Positions 12,601-26,050 of a DNA stretch of 64,000 bases are shown one piece after another. Position 1 is the stretch's first letter. Every line of letters begins with the position of its first letter. Below the pieces are notes generated by a model. That model was not told the origin of the DNA and ran no database searches. It worked only from the letters and a program-made list of their open reading frames with translations. This DNA is from Leptasterias polaris (Eukaryota; Echinodermata; Asteroidea; Forcipulatida; Asteriidae). The position numbers and the translations under genes were made by a program. Location: assembly GCA_037783415.1 (NCBI GenBank), contig JAZGTN010000005.1, positions 4,340,001-4,404,000 of the forward strand. Reading direction: 5' to 3'.

Positions 12601-15600
12601 AAAATCACCCCCAAAATTTTGACCCAAATTCTGAAATTTTTGCCCATGCCGGCATGGGCGGATTTTGTTGTTTTGGGACCCAAAAAGTTCATACTCACAA
12701 ATATCTCAATAGTTCTCAAACTATGGCTAATTTTTACAGTCCTCTCACATGAAATGCTTCAGTAGTCCGTTCTGTCTCATTTGAAATAATAAAATCACCC
12801 CCAAAATTTTGACCCAAATTCTGAAATTTTTGCCCATGCCGGCATGGGCGGATTTTGTTGTTTTGGGACCAAAAGTTCATACTCACAAATATCTCAATAG
12901 TTCTCAAACTATGGCTAATTTTTACAGTCCTCTCACATGAAATGCTTCAGTAGTCCGTTCTGTCTCATTTGAAATAATAAAATCACCCCCAGAATTTTGA
13001 CCAAAATTCTGAAATTTTTGGCGGGATTTGTTGTTTTGGGACCAAAAGTTCATACTCACAAATATCTCAATAGTTCTCAAACTATGGCTAATTTTTACAG
13101 TCCTCTCACATGAAATGCTTCAGTAGTCCGTTCTGTCTCATTTGAAATAATAAAATCACCCCCAAAATTTTGACCCAAATTCTGAAATTTTTGCCCATGC
13201 CGGCATGGGCGGATTTTGTTGTTTTGGGACCAAAAGTTCATACTCACAAATATCTCAATAGTTCTCAAACTATGGCTAATTTTTACAGTCCTCTCACATG
13301 AAATGCTTCAGTAGTCCGTTCTGTCTCATTTGAAATAATAAAATCACCCCCAAAATTTTGACCCAAATTCTTAAATATTTGCCCATGCCGGCATGGGCGG
13401 ATTTTGTTGTTTTGGGACCAAAAGTTCATACTCACAAATATCTCAATAGTTCTCAAACTATGGCTAATTTTTACAGTCCTCTCACATGAAATGCTTCAGT
13501 AGTCCGTTCTGTCTCATTTGAAATAATAAAATCACCCCCAAAATTTTGACCCAAATTCTGAAATTTTTGCCCATGCCGGCATGGGCGGATTTTGTTGTTT
13601 TGGGACCCAAAAAGTTCATACTCACAAATATCTCAATAGTTCTCAAACTATGGCTAATTTTTACAGTCCTCTCACATGAAATGCTTCAGTAGTCCGTTCT
13701 GTCTCATTTGAAATAATAAAATCACCCCCAAAATTTTGACCCAAATTCTGAAATTTTTGCCCATGCCGGCATGGGCGGATTTTGTTGTTTTGGGACCAAA
13801 AGTTCATACTCACAAATATCTCAATAGTTCTCAAACTATGGCTAATTTTTACAGTCCTCTCACATGAAATGCTTCAGTAGTCCGTTCTGTCTCATTTGAA
13901 ATAATAAAATCACCCCCAGAATTTTGACCAAAATTCTGAAATTTTTGGCGGGATTTGTTGTTTTGGGACCAAAAGTTCATACTCACAAATATCTCAATAG
14001 TTCTCAAACTATGGCTAATTTTTACAGTCCTCTCACATGAAATGCTTCAGTAGTCCGTTCTGTCTCATTTGAAATAATAAAATCACCCCCAAAATTTTGA
14101 CCCAAATTCTGAAATTTTTGCCCATGCCGGCATGGGCGGATTTTGTTGTTTTGGGACCAAAAGTTCATACTCACAAATATCTCAATAGTTCTCAAACTAT
14201 GGCTAATTTTTACAGTCCTCTCACATGAAATGCTTCAGTAGTCCGTTCTGTCTCATTTGAAATAATAAAATCACCCCCAAAATTTTGACCCAAATTCTTA
14301 AATATTTGCCCATGCCGGCATGGGCGGATTTTGTTGTTTTGGGACCAAAAGTTCATACTCACAAATATCTCAATAGTTCTCAAACTATGGCTAATTTTTA
14401 CAGTCCTCTCACATGAAATGCTTCAGTAGTCCGTTCTGTCTCATTTGAAATAATAAAATCACCCCAAAAATTTTGACCCAAATTCTGAAATTTGTGCCCA
14501 TGCCGGCATGGGTGGATTTTGTTGTTTTGGGACCCAAAAAGTTCATACTCACAAATATCTCAATAGTTCTCAAACTATGGCTAATTTTTACAGTCCTCTC
14601 ACATGAAATGCTTCAGTAGTCCGTTCTGTCTCATTTGAAATAATAAAATCACCCCCAAAATTTTGACCCAAATTCTGAAATTTTTGCCCATGCCGGCATG
14701 GGCGGATTTTGTTGTTTTGGGACCAAAAGTTCATACTCACAAATATCTCAATAGTTCTCAAACTATGGCTAATTTTTACAGTCCTCTCACATGAAATGCT
14801 TCAGTAGTCCGTTCTGTCTCATTTGAAATAATAAAATCACCCCCAGAATTTTGACCAAAATTCTGAAATTTGTGGCGGGATTTGTTGTTTTGGGACCAAA
14901 AGTTCATACTCACAAATATCTCAATAGTTCTCAAACTATGGCTAATTTTTACAGTCCTCTCACATGAAATGCTTCAGTAGTCCGTTCTGTCTCATTTGAA
15001 ATAATAAAATCACCCCCAAAATTTTGACCCAAATTCTGAAATTTGTGCCCATGCCGGCATGGGTGGATTTTGTTGTTTTGGGACCCAAAAAGTTCATACT
15101 CACAAATATCTCAATAGTTCTCAAACTATGGCTAATTTTTACAGTCCTCTCACATGAAATGCTTCAGTAGTCCGTTCTGTCTCATTTGAAATAATAAAAT
15201 CACCCCCAAAATTTTGACCCAAATTCTGAAATTTTTGCCCATGCCGGCATGGGCGGATTTTGTTGTTTTGGGACCAAAAGTTCATACTCACAAATATCTC
15301 AATAGTTCTCAAACTATGGCTAATTTTTACAGTCCTCTCACATGAAATGCTTCAGTAGTCCGTTCTGTCTCATTTGAAATAATAAAATCACCCCCAGAAT
15401 TTTGACCAAAATTCTGAAATTTGTGGCGGGATTTGTTGTTTTGGGACCAAAAGTTCATACTCACAAATATCTCAATAGTTCTCAAACTATGGCTAATTTT
15501 TACAGTCCTCTCACATGAAATGCTTCAGTAGTCCGTTCTGTCTCATTTGAAATAATAAAATCACCCCCAAAATTTTGACCCAAATTCTGAAAATTTGGCC

Positions 15601-18600
15601 CATGCCGGCATGGGCGGGATTTGTTGTTTTGGGACCAAAAGTGCATACTCACAAATATCTCAATAGTTCTCAAACTATGGCTAATTTTTACAGTCCTCTC
15701 ACATGAAATGCTTCAGTAGTCCGTTCTGTCTCATTTGAAATAATAAAATCACCCCCAAAATTTTGACCCAAATTCTTAAATATTTGCCCATGCCGGCATG
15801 GGCGGATTTTGTTGTTTTGGGACCCAAAAAGTTCATACCCACAAATATCTCAATAGTTCTCAAACTATGGCTAATTTTTACAGTCCTCTCACATGAAATG
15901 CTTCAGTAGTCCGTTCTGTCTCATTTGAAATAATAAAATCACCCCCAAAATTTTGACCCAAATTCTGAAATTTTTGCCCATGCCGGCATGGGCGGGATTT
16001 GTTGTTTTGGGACCAAAAGTTCATACTCACAAATATCTCAATAGTTCTCAAACTATGGCTAATTTTTACAGTCCTCTCACATGAAATGCTTCAGTAGTCC
16101 GTTCTGTCTCATTTGAAATAATAAAATCACCCCCAAAATTTTGACCCAAATTCTGAAATTTGTGCCCATGCCGGCATGGGTGGATTTTGTTGTTTTGGGA
16201 CCCAAAAAGTTCATACTCACAAATATCTCAATAGTTCTCAAACTATGGCTAATTTTTACAGTCCTCTCACATGAAATGCTTCAGTAGTCCGTTCTGTCTC
16301 ATTTGAAATAATAAAATCACCCCCAAAATTTTGACCCAAATTCTTAAATATTTGCCCATGCCGGCATGGGCGGATTTTGTTGTTTTGGGACCAAAAGTTC
16401 ATACTCACAAATATCTCAATAGTTCTCAAACTATGGCTAATTTTTACAGTCCTCTCACATGAAATGCTTCAGTAGTCCGTTCTGTCTCATTTGAAATAAT
16501 AAAATCACCCCCAGAATTTTGACCAAAATTCTGAAATTTGTGGCGGGATTTGTTGTTTTGGGACCAAAAGTTCATACTCACAAATATCTCAATAGTTCTC
16601 AAACTATGGCTAATTTTTACAGTCCTCTCACATGAAATGCTTCAGTAGTCCGTTCTGTCTCATTTGAAATAATAAAATCACCCCCAAAATTTTGACCCAA
16701 ATTCTGAAATTTTTGCCCATGCCGGCATGGGCGGGATTTGTTGTTTTGGGACCAAAAGTGCATACTCACAAATATCTCAATAGTTCTCAAACTATGGCTA
16801 ATTTTTACAGTCCTCTCACATGAAATGCTTCAGTAGTCCGTTCTGTCTAATTTGAAATAATAAAATCACCCCCAAAATTTTGACCCAAATTCTGAAAATT
16901 TGGCCCATGCCGGCATGGGCGGGATTTGTTGTTTTGGGACCAAAAGTGCATACTCACAAATATCTCAATAGTTCTCAAACTATGGCTAATTTTTACAGTC
17001 CTCTCACATGAAATGCTTCAGTAGTCCGTTCTGTCTCATTTGAAATAATAAAATCACCCCCAAAATTTTGACCCAAATTCTTAAATATTTGCCCATGCCG
17101 GCATGGGCGGATTTTGTTGTTTTGGGACCCAAAAAGTTCATACTCACAAATATCTCAATAGTTCTCAAACTATGGCTAATTTTTACAGTCCTCTCACATG
17201 AAATGCTTCAGTAGTCCGTTCTGTCTCATTTGAAATAATAAAATCACCCCCAAAATTTTGACCCAAATTCTGAAATTTTTGCCCATGCCGGCATGGGCGG
17301 GATTTGTTGTTTTGGGACCAAAAGTTCATACTCACAAATATCTCAATAGTTCTCAAACTATGGCTAATTTTTACAGTCCTCTCACATGAAATGCTTCAGT
17401 AGTCTGTTCTGTCTCATTTGAAATAATAAAATCACCCCCAAAATTTTGACCCAAATTCTGAAATTTGTGCCCATGCCGGCATGGGTGGATTTTGTTGTTT
17501 TGGGACCCAAAAAGTTCATACTCACAAATATCTCAATAGTTCTCAAACTATGGCTAATTTTTACAGTCCTCTCACATGAAATGCTTCAGTAGTCCGTTCT
17601 GTCTCATTTGAAATAATAAAATCACCCCCAAAATTTTGACCCAAATTCTTAAATATTTGCCCATGCCGGCATGGGCGGATTTTGTTGTTTTGGGACCAAA
17701 AGTTCATACTCACAAATATCTCAATAGTTCTCAAACTATGGCTAATTTTTACAGTCCTCTCACATGAAATGCTTCAGTAGTCCGTTCTGTCTCATTTGAA
17801 ATAATAAAATCACCCCCAGAATTTTGACCAAAATTCTGAAATTTGTGGCGGGATTTGTTGTTTTGGGACCAAAAGTTCATACTCACAAATATCTCAATAG
17901 TTCTCAAACTATGGCTAATTTTTACAGTCCTCTCACATGAAATGCTTCAGTAGTCCGTTCTGTCTCATTTGAAATAATAAAATCACCCCCAAAATTTTGA
18001 CCCAAATTCTGAAATTTTTGCCCATGCCGGCATGGGCGGGATTTGTTGTTTTGGGACCAAAAGTGCATACTCACAAATATCTCAATAGTTCTCAAACTAT
18101 GGCTAATTTTTACAGTCCTCTCACATGAAATGCTTCAGTAGTCCGTTCTGTCTAATTTGAAATAATAAAATCACCCCCAAAATTTTGACCCAAATTCTGA
18201 AAATTTGGCCCATGCCGGCATGGGCGGGATTTGTTGTTTTGGGACCAAAAGTGCATACTCACAAATATCTCAATAGTTCTCAAACTATGGCTAATTTTTA
18301 CAGTCCTCTCACATGAAATGCTTCAGTAGTCCGTTCTGTCTCATTTGAAATAATAAAATCACCCCCAAAATTTTGACCCAAATTCTGAAATTTTTGCCCA
18401 TGCCGGCATGGGTGGATTTTGTTGTTTTGGGACCCAAAAAGTTCATACTCACAAATATCTCAATAGTTCTCAAACTATGGCTAATTTTTACAGTCCTCTC
18501 ACATGAAATGCTTCAGTAGTCCGTTCTGTCTCATTTGAAATAATAAAATCACCCCCAAAATTTTGACCCAAATTCTGAAATTTTTGCCCATGCCGGCATG

Positions 18601-21600
18601 GGCGGGATTTGTTGTTTTGGGACCAAAAGTGCATACTCACAAATATCTCAATAGTTCTCAAACTATGGCTAATTTTTACAGTCCTCTCACATGAAATGCT
18701 TCAGTAGTCCGTTCTGTCTCATTTGAAATAATAAAATCACCCCCAAAATTTTGACCCAAATTCTGAAATTTTTGCCCATGCCGGCATGGGCGGGATTTGT
18801 TGTTTTGGGACCAAAAGTGCATACTCACAAATATCTCAATAGTTCTCAAACTATGGCTAATTTTTACAGTCCTCTCACATGAAATGCTTCAGTAGTCCGT
18901 TCTGTCTCATTTGAAATAATAAAATCACCCCCAAAATTTTGACCCAAATTCTGAAATTTTTGCCCATGCCGGCATGGGCGGGATTTGTTGTTTTGGGACC
19001 AAAAGTGCATACTCACAAATATCTCAATAGTTCTCAAACTATGGCTAATTTTTACAGTCCTCTCACATGAAATGCTTCAGTAGTCCGTTCTGTCTAATTT
19101 GAAATAATAAAATCACCCCCAAAATTTTGACCCAAATTCTGAAAATTTGGCCCATGCCGGCATGGGCGGGATTTGTTGTTTTGGGACCAAAAGTGCATAC
19201 TCACAAATATCTCAATAGTTCTCAAACTATGGCTAATTTTTACAGTCCTCTCACATGAAATGCTTCAGTAGTCCGTTCTGTCTCATTTGAAATAATAAAA
19301 TCACCCCCAAAATTTTGACCCAAATTCTGAAATTTTTGCCCATGCCGGCATGGGCGGGATTTGTTGTTTTGGGACCAAAAGTGCATACTCACAAATATCT
19401 CAATAGTTCTCAAACTATGGCTAATTTTTACAGTCCTCTCACATGAAATGCTTCAGTAGTCCGTTCTGTCTAATTTGAAATAATAAAATCACCCCCAAAA
19501 TTTTGACCCAAATTCTGAAAATTTGGCCCATGCCGGCATGGGCGGGATTTGTTGTTTTGGGACCAAAAGTGCATACTCACAAATATCTCAATAGTTCTCA
19601 AACTATGGCTAATTTTATAGTCCTCTCACATGAAATGCTTCAGTAGTCCGTTCTGTCTCATTTGAAATAATAAAATCACCCCCAAAATTTTGACCCAAAT
19701 TCTTAAATATTTGCCCATGCCGGCATGGGCGGATTTTGTTGTTTTGGGACCCAAAAAGTTCATACTCACAAATATCTCAATAGTTCTCAAACTATGGCTA
19801 ATTTTTACAGTCCTCTCACATGAAATGCTTCAGTAGTCCGTTCTGTCTCATTTGAAATAATAAAATCACCCCCAAAATTTTGACCCAAATTCTGAAATTT
19901 TTGCCCATGCCGGCATGGGCGGGATTTGTTGTTTTGGGACCAAAAGTTCATACTCACAAATATCTCAATAGTTCTCAAACTATGGCTAATTTTTACAGTC
20001 CTCTCACATGAAATGCTTCAGTAGTCCGTTCTGTCTCATTTGAAATAATAAAATCACCCCCAAAATTTTGACCCAAATTCTTAAATATTTGCCCATGCCG
20101 GCATGGGCGGATTTTGTTGTTTTGGGACCAAAAGTTCATACTCACAAATATCTCAATAGTTCTCAAACTATGGCTAATTTTTACAGTCCTCTCACATGAA
20201 ATGCTTCAGTAGTCCGTTCTGTCTCATTTGAAATAATAAAATCACCCCCAAAATTTTGACCCAAATTCTGAAATTTTTGCCCATGCCGGCATGGGCGGAT
20301 TTTGTTGTTTTGGGACCAAAAGTTCATACTCACAAATATCTCAATAGTTCTCAAACTATGGCTAATTTTTACAGTCCTCTCACATGAATTGCTTCAGTAG
20401 TCCGTTCTGTCTCATTTGAAATAATAAAATCACCCCCAAAATTTTGACCCAAATTCTGAAATTTTTGCCCATGCCGGCATGGGCGGATTTTGTTGTTTTG
20501 GGACCAAAAGTGCATACTCACAAATATCTCAATAGTTCTCAAACTATGGCTAATTTTTACAGTCCTCTCACATGAAATGCTTCAGTAGTCCGTTCTGTCT
20601 CATTTGAAATAATAAAATCACCCCCAAAATTTTGACCCAAATTCTTAAATATTTGCCCATGCCGGCATGGGCGGATTTTGTTGTTTTGGGACCAAAAGTT
20701 CATACTCACAAATATCTCAATAGTTCTCAAACTATGGCTAATTTTTACAGTCCTCTCACATGAAATGCTTCAGTAGTCCGTTCTGTCTCATTTGAAATAA
20801 TAAAATCACCCCCAAAATTTTGACCCAAATTCTGAAATTTGTGCCCATGCCGGCATGGGCGGATTTTGTTGTTTTGGGACCCAAAAAGTTCACACTCACA
20901 AATATCTCAATAGTTCTCAAACTATGGCTAATTTTTACAGTCCTCTCACACGAAATGCTTCAGTAGTCCGTTCTGTCTCATTTGAAATAATAAAATCACC
21001 CCCAAAATTTTGACCCAAATTCTGAAAATTTGGCCCATGCCGGCATGGGCGGATTTTGTTGTTTTGGGACCCAAAAAGTTCATACTCACAAATATCTCTA
21101 TAGTTCTCAAACTATGGCTAATTTTTACAGTCCTCTCACATGAAATGCTTCAGTAGTCCGTTCTGTCTCATTTGAAATAAAATCACCCCCAAAATTTTGA
21201 CCCAAATTCTGAAATTTTTGCCCATGCCGGCATGGGCGGGATTTGTTGTTTTGGGACCAAAAGTTCATACTCACAAATATCTCAATAGTTCTCAAACTAT
21301 GGCTAATTTTTACAGTCCTCTCACATGAAATGCTTCAGTAGTCCGTTCTGTCTCATTTGAAATAATAAAATCACCCCCAAAATTTTGACCCAAATTCTTA
21401 AATATTTGCCCATGCCGGCATGGGCGGATTTTGTTGTTTTGGGACCAAAAGTTCATACTCACAAATATCTCAATAGTTCTCAAACTATGGCTAATTTTTA
21501 CAGTCCTCTCACATGAAATGCTTCAGTAGTCCGTTCTGTCTCATTTGAAATAATAAAATCACCCCCAAAATTTTGACCCAAATTCTGAAATTTTTGCCCA

Positions 21601-23446
21601 TGCCGGCATGGGCGGATTTTGTTGTTTTGGGACCAAAAGTTCATACTCACAAATATCTCAATAGTTCTCAAACTATGGCTAATTTTTACAGTCCTCTCAC
21701 ATGAATTGCTTCAGTAGTCCGTTCTGTCTCATTTGAAATAATAAAATCACCCCCAAAATTTTGACCCAAATTCTGAAATTTTTGCCCATGCCGGCATGGG
21801 CGGATTTTGTTGTTTTGGGACCAAAAGTGCATACTCACAAATATCTCAATAGTTCTCAAACTATGGCTAATTTTTACAGTCCTCTCACATGAAATGCTTC
21901 AGTAGTCCGTTCTGTCTCATTTGAAATAATAAAATCACCCCCAAAATTTTGACCCAAATTCTTAAATATTTGCCCATGCCGGCATGGGCGGATTTTGTTG
22001 TTTTGGGACCAAAAGTTCATACTCACAAATATCTCAATAGTTCTCAAACTATGGCTAATTTTTACAGTCCTCTCACATGAAATGCTTCAGTAGTCCGTTC
22101 TGTCTCATTTGAAATAATAAAATCACCCCCAAAATTTTGACCCAAATTCTGAAATTTGTGCCCATGCCGGCATGGGCGGATTTTGTTGTTTTGGGACCCA
22201 AAAAGTTCACACTCACAAATATCTCAATAGTTCTCAAACTATGGCTAATTTTTACAGTCCTCTCACACGAAATGCTTCAGTAGTCCGTTCTGTCTCATTT
22301 GAAATAATAAAATCACCCCCAAAATTTTGACCCAAATTCTGAAAATTTGGCCCATGCCGGCATGGGCGGATTTTGTTGTTTTGGGACCCAAAAAGTTCAT
22401 ACTCACAAATATCTCTATAGTTCTCAAACTATGGCTAATTTTTACAGTCCTCTCACATGAAATGCTTCAGTAGTCCGTTCTGTCTCATTTGAAATAAAAT
22501 CACCCCCAAAATTTTGACCCAAATTCTGAAATTTTTGCCCATGCCGGCATGGGCGGATTTTGTTGTTTTGGGACCAAAAGTGCATACTCACAAATATCTC
22601 AATAGTTCTCAAACTATGGCTAATTTTTACAGTCCTCTCACATGAAATGCTTCAGTAGTCCGTTCTGTCTCATTTGAAATAATAAAATCACCCCCAAAAT
22701 TTTGACCCAAATTCTTAAATATTTGCCCATGCCGGCATGGGCGGATTTTGTTGTTTTGGGACCAAAAGTTCATACTCACAAATATCTCAATAGTTCTCAA
22801 ACTATGGCTAATTTTTACAGTCCTCTCACATGAAATGCTTCAGTAGTCCGTTCTGTCTCATTTGAAATAAAATCACCCCCAAAATTTTGACCCAAATTCT
22901 GAAATTTTTGCCCATGCCGGCATGGGCGGGATTTGTTGTTTTGGGACCAAAAGTGCATACTCACAAATATCTCAATAGTTCTCAAACTATGGCTAATTTT
23001 TACAGTCCTCTCACACGAAATGCTTCAGTAGTCCGTTCTGTCTCATTTGAAATAATAAAATCACCCCCAAAATTTTGACCCAAATTCTGAAAATTTGGCC
23101 CATGCCGGCATGGGCGGATTTTGTTGTTTTGGGACCCAAAAAGTTCATACTCACAAATATCTCTATAGTTCTCAAACTATGGCTAATTTTTACAGTCCTC
23201 TCACATGAAATGCTTCAGTAGTCCGTTCTGTCTCATTTGAAATAAAATCACCCCCAAAATTTTGACCCAAATTCTGAAATTTTTGCCCATGCCGGCATGG
23301 GCGGGATTTGTTGTTTTGGGACCAAAAGTGCATACTCACAAATATCTCAATAGTTCTCAAACTATGGCTAATTTTTACAGTCCTCTCACACGAAATGCTT
23401 CAGTAGTCCGTTCTGTCTCATTTGAAATAATAAAATCACCCCCAAA
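6696..23446. repeat. 188-bp satellite array (~89 monomers) with nested higher-order repeats
   Basis: The anchor GGGACC recurs at 6841, 7029, 7217 and 7405, a period of 188. All monomers share one orientation. Each holds a perfect palindrome GCCCATGCCGGCATGGGC, plus CAAAATTTTG. Left-edge monomers carry CCAG or CTGG instead of the central CCGG. Variants mark duplicated blocks: an AAAATATT variant at 8101, 8665, 9605, 10733 and 12049 is spaced 3, 5, 6 and 7 monomers. A GTCTAATTTG variant recurs at about 16846 and 18151, and an ATGAATTGC variant at about 20386 and 21703. Six monomers lack ~15 bp of the palindrome. The array ends abruptly inside a monomer at about 23446. Open frames inside it (for example 7857-8063 and 22887-23078) are by-products of the repeat. 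Confidence 0.97.
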
Positions 23447-23700
23447 ATAGGGTTTCCGGGTCAAATAATACCGACGCGGAACTCCGGGTCAAACGTTTTG
23501 TGACCCGGAATCTTTGCAAATTTGACCCAGGAGCCGGTTTATTTACACATTGACCCGGAAGCCGGTTTGAATTCATTAACTCTGGGTCAAATCAGCCTGT
23601 TCCTTGTAAACTTTGACCCATCCCTTACAAAAATGTCCTGTGGTATTCCTATGGTTTTTGGGACATTACCACAGGATAGTTACCACAGGATTACCACATG
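23447..23700. repeat. CCGGGTCA/TGACCCGG inverted-motif cluster 1
   Basis: Directly after the satellite, CCGGGTCAAA and TGACCCGGAA occur repeatedly to about 23627. One pair forms a stem with a ~12-bp loop (TCCGGGTCA against TGACCCGGA around 23490-23520). A second small inverted repeat follows: TCCTGTGGTA at about 23636-23645 against TACCACAGGA at about 23667-23676 and again near 23691. No gene is present. The same CCGGGTCA vocabulary returns at 25890-26050. Confidence 0.65.
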
Positions 23701-24214
23701 TCAGGTAAAAAATATTTTTATAAGTGCAATTGTACTGCAGTTTCATTTACGTTTTAAACTTAGGAAAAAACATAGTTTTATTGTAATGGACATTGGAAAT
23801 TGCAACACCACAGGATTAATCTCTTTTTGGAATATTTATCTCGGGCAAGTAGCTAGCCCAAACCTAATGCTGGTCCTGTGAGAAATGCCACCATGCTCCA
23901 TTGCTAGGCTTCTGTTGATGGTGATTGGTGATGATGATTTACCGGTAGTCACCTTCCTCAGAGAGAGAAGCACAAAGAACTGTAAAAGAAAAAAAAAGGG
24001 AAAATGTGTGTAAGAAAAATTAAAACATTTGCCAAAACTATGGTTTGCACAACTCTGCGGTCTGCGATGGTACATGCATGGCAGCATATATTAAACTTAC
24101 CAGTGCCTATAGACCCAGTAACTGGGGCGCTGTACTCCTTTTTTGAAATTTTGACATCATCGGTCGTACTAGCGCCCTGCAGGTTAAAGCTCCGTCGCAA
24201 CACAGCACTCCCTA

Positions 24215-24679
24215 ATTTGGCATCATTTGACTACGGCAAGCCACAAAAAATGCCTCAGAACGACAAAAATACCCCCCAAAAATAGCTTTAAGAACGCCTT
24301 CTGGCTTCTTGATATCTAAGATGCAACATCAGGTATTTAAATGTACTCACGATTTTGTTTTGTGCTGCAATTTAATGTTTATGTCAAGTCGATCGGTGAA
24401 AATGACGGGCAGGTTCTCATCCTGCCCGAGTCAACTACGATCTGACCTCTGCGACTGCTGCCCCCTCGTGGCCCTCACAGTTTCATCGTCAAGATGCATT
24501 CTGGTAGTAGATTTAATCAATGACTGTTTGTAGCGACACACCCCGTTGAATACAACACGCCCCCATCCGAATACATTGCCCACACTGTGTGCACTCGCTG
24601 CAAACACTCGTTGATTAAATCGTATTTTTGTCGTTCTGAGGCATTTTTTGTGGCTTGCCGTAGTCAAATGATGCCAAAT
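24215..24679. mobile_element. Perfect 58-bp inverted repeats around a 349-bp core (MITE or foldback)
   Basis: Bases 24215-24272 are the exact reverse complement of 24622-24679 (outer end ATTTGGCATCATTTGACTAC). The 349-bp interior has no transposase-like frame, so this would be non-autonomous. Flanks both contain CTAA just outside the arms, but offset by a few bases, so a target duplication is not proven. Perfect identity over 58 bp implies recent formation or gene conversion between arms. Confidence 0.75.
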
Positions 24680-25394
24680 CTAAATGTTGCGCTAATCAGT
24701 TATTAAGGGGTTTTAGATGACTCCACTACCCCATATAAAACCCATGATTTTCCATCAAGAAGAAATAAACACTCACTGGTATTTACTATTTGGTAGACTA
24801 GAAAACTACATTACATACCCCAACCTGACAGTGACATACCAAAAGTACTTGTAGTTGCACTTCTACAAGTACAAGAAAATTAAAAATCACGTTTTCAACA
24901 AAACACTTACCAATCATGCTGTAGAGTAGTTCTGCTGATGACATGCGACACATGACAAGGCAAGAACAACGTCCCGATCTGATGGATATGGATGGAGTGA
25001 TCCCTGGGCCTGGTGATGCTGATCACCGATGATTCTTTCTAATCGTGTTATTAGTTTTACTGTTTAATTCACATCTCATCAGCATATCAGTTTGACACTA
25101 TCAGCAAAAACCTTCGACTTTAAAATGGGAAGCTTTAATAATTTACACTAACATCAACAAGTCAGTACACTTCAACCCTCGTCCAAGTATTCAGTTCAAA
25201 CTAATTTTAATGACTGATCGATATGGAAGAGAAGGGGGCTCTAACCACAAAGGTGTTCATTTTACATACGCGAAGTCAGGGGTGCTGATCAAAAATCGTG
25301 TAGCGCCCTCTAGCGGCAGCAATATGTGATATTTGTCTTAAATAAACTTGCACAGTCCTTTTACTGCTTTGGATATGCAATTATAGGGAAACAG
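24680..25394. other. Gene-free stretch
   Basis: No gene, RNA or clear repeat is seen. The motif AGCGCCCTCTAGCGGC near 25303-25318 is a short imperfect palindrome of a kind common in invertebrate deuterostome repeats (from memory). Confidence 0.45.
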
Positions 25395-25527
25395 GTCAAC
25401 TCGTACGCATGCAAACTCGTACGCCTGCCGACCCGTACGCCAATTGGTCAACTCGTTCGCCTACCAACTCGTACACACACGAACTCGTACACACACGAAC
25501 TCGTACACACCCAAACTCGTACGCAGG
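25395..25527 (+). repeat. 16-bp minisatellite (AACTCGTACGC/ACACACG-type)
   Basis: About eight copies of AACTCGTAC followed by a variable GCxTxCC or ACACACG tail, spaced ~16 bp. The three rightmost copies are nearly identical and the left ones diverged. An open frame crosses it, but the protein (repeats of RLPTRT and THELVHT) merely mirrors the DNA repeat. Confidence 0.85.
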
Positions 25528-25799
25528 TATACTAATTATACGTGTATTTCTACGTAAAAAGCATGCTGACAGCGGGAATTATTAATTCGAAATTAATACA
25601 TAATTAACACATCAGAATTCAAGGGAAGACGTTTGGTAATACTGAAAAGCAGATTCTGATTATTCTGTGGGTCTAATTCAACGCAGAACTGACGGAAAAA
25701 CAATGCCTCATTTAGCAAATCTTGGTAAAATTGAACACAGAACACAGACCTGGCATGAACTGAACCAGCCCCTCTTGGTCAAAATGAACCCAAATAAGA

Positions 25800-26050
25800 A
25801 TTAACGATGACCTGGAGTGTAATGACCTGGATTAAGCGGGTTAACTATTGGCTGACCTGCCGTGCATCTCCAGGTTAACGAAGTATTGTATGACCCCGCA
25901 CCGCGTCAAACCTGATGACCCTTTTCCGGGTCCTGTTGACCCGGAAAGGGTCAACAAAAATGGACCCCTGCATTTCCGGGTCAAATTCAACCCGGAAAAG
26001 GTATGACCTGGCACCAGGTCAAACATGATGACCCGTTTCCGGGTCATGTT
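25800..26050. repeat. TGACC(C/T)GG hairpin cluster 2
   Basis: Three successive hairpins are built from the same words. The first is GACCCTTTTCCGGGTC against GACCCGGAAAGGGTC with a 5-bp loop at about 25917-25953. The second is TTTCCGGGT against ACCCGGAAA with an 8-bp loop at about 25974-25999. The third is TGACCCG against CGGGTCA around 26029-26046. TGACCTG and AGGTCA half-words are scattered from 25809. The cluster abuts the LINE fragment at 26045. Confidence 0.7.

Noticed and set aside
6696..23446. CRISPR-like array or repeated gene family
   Set aside because: There are no unique spacers between conserved repeats: the whole 188-bp unit repeats. Short open frames arise only from variants lacking one stop.
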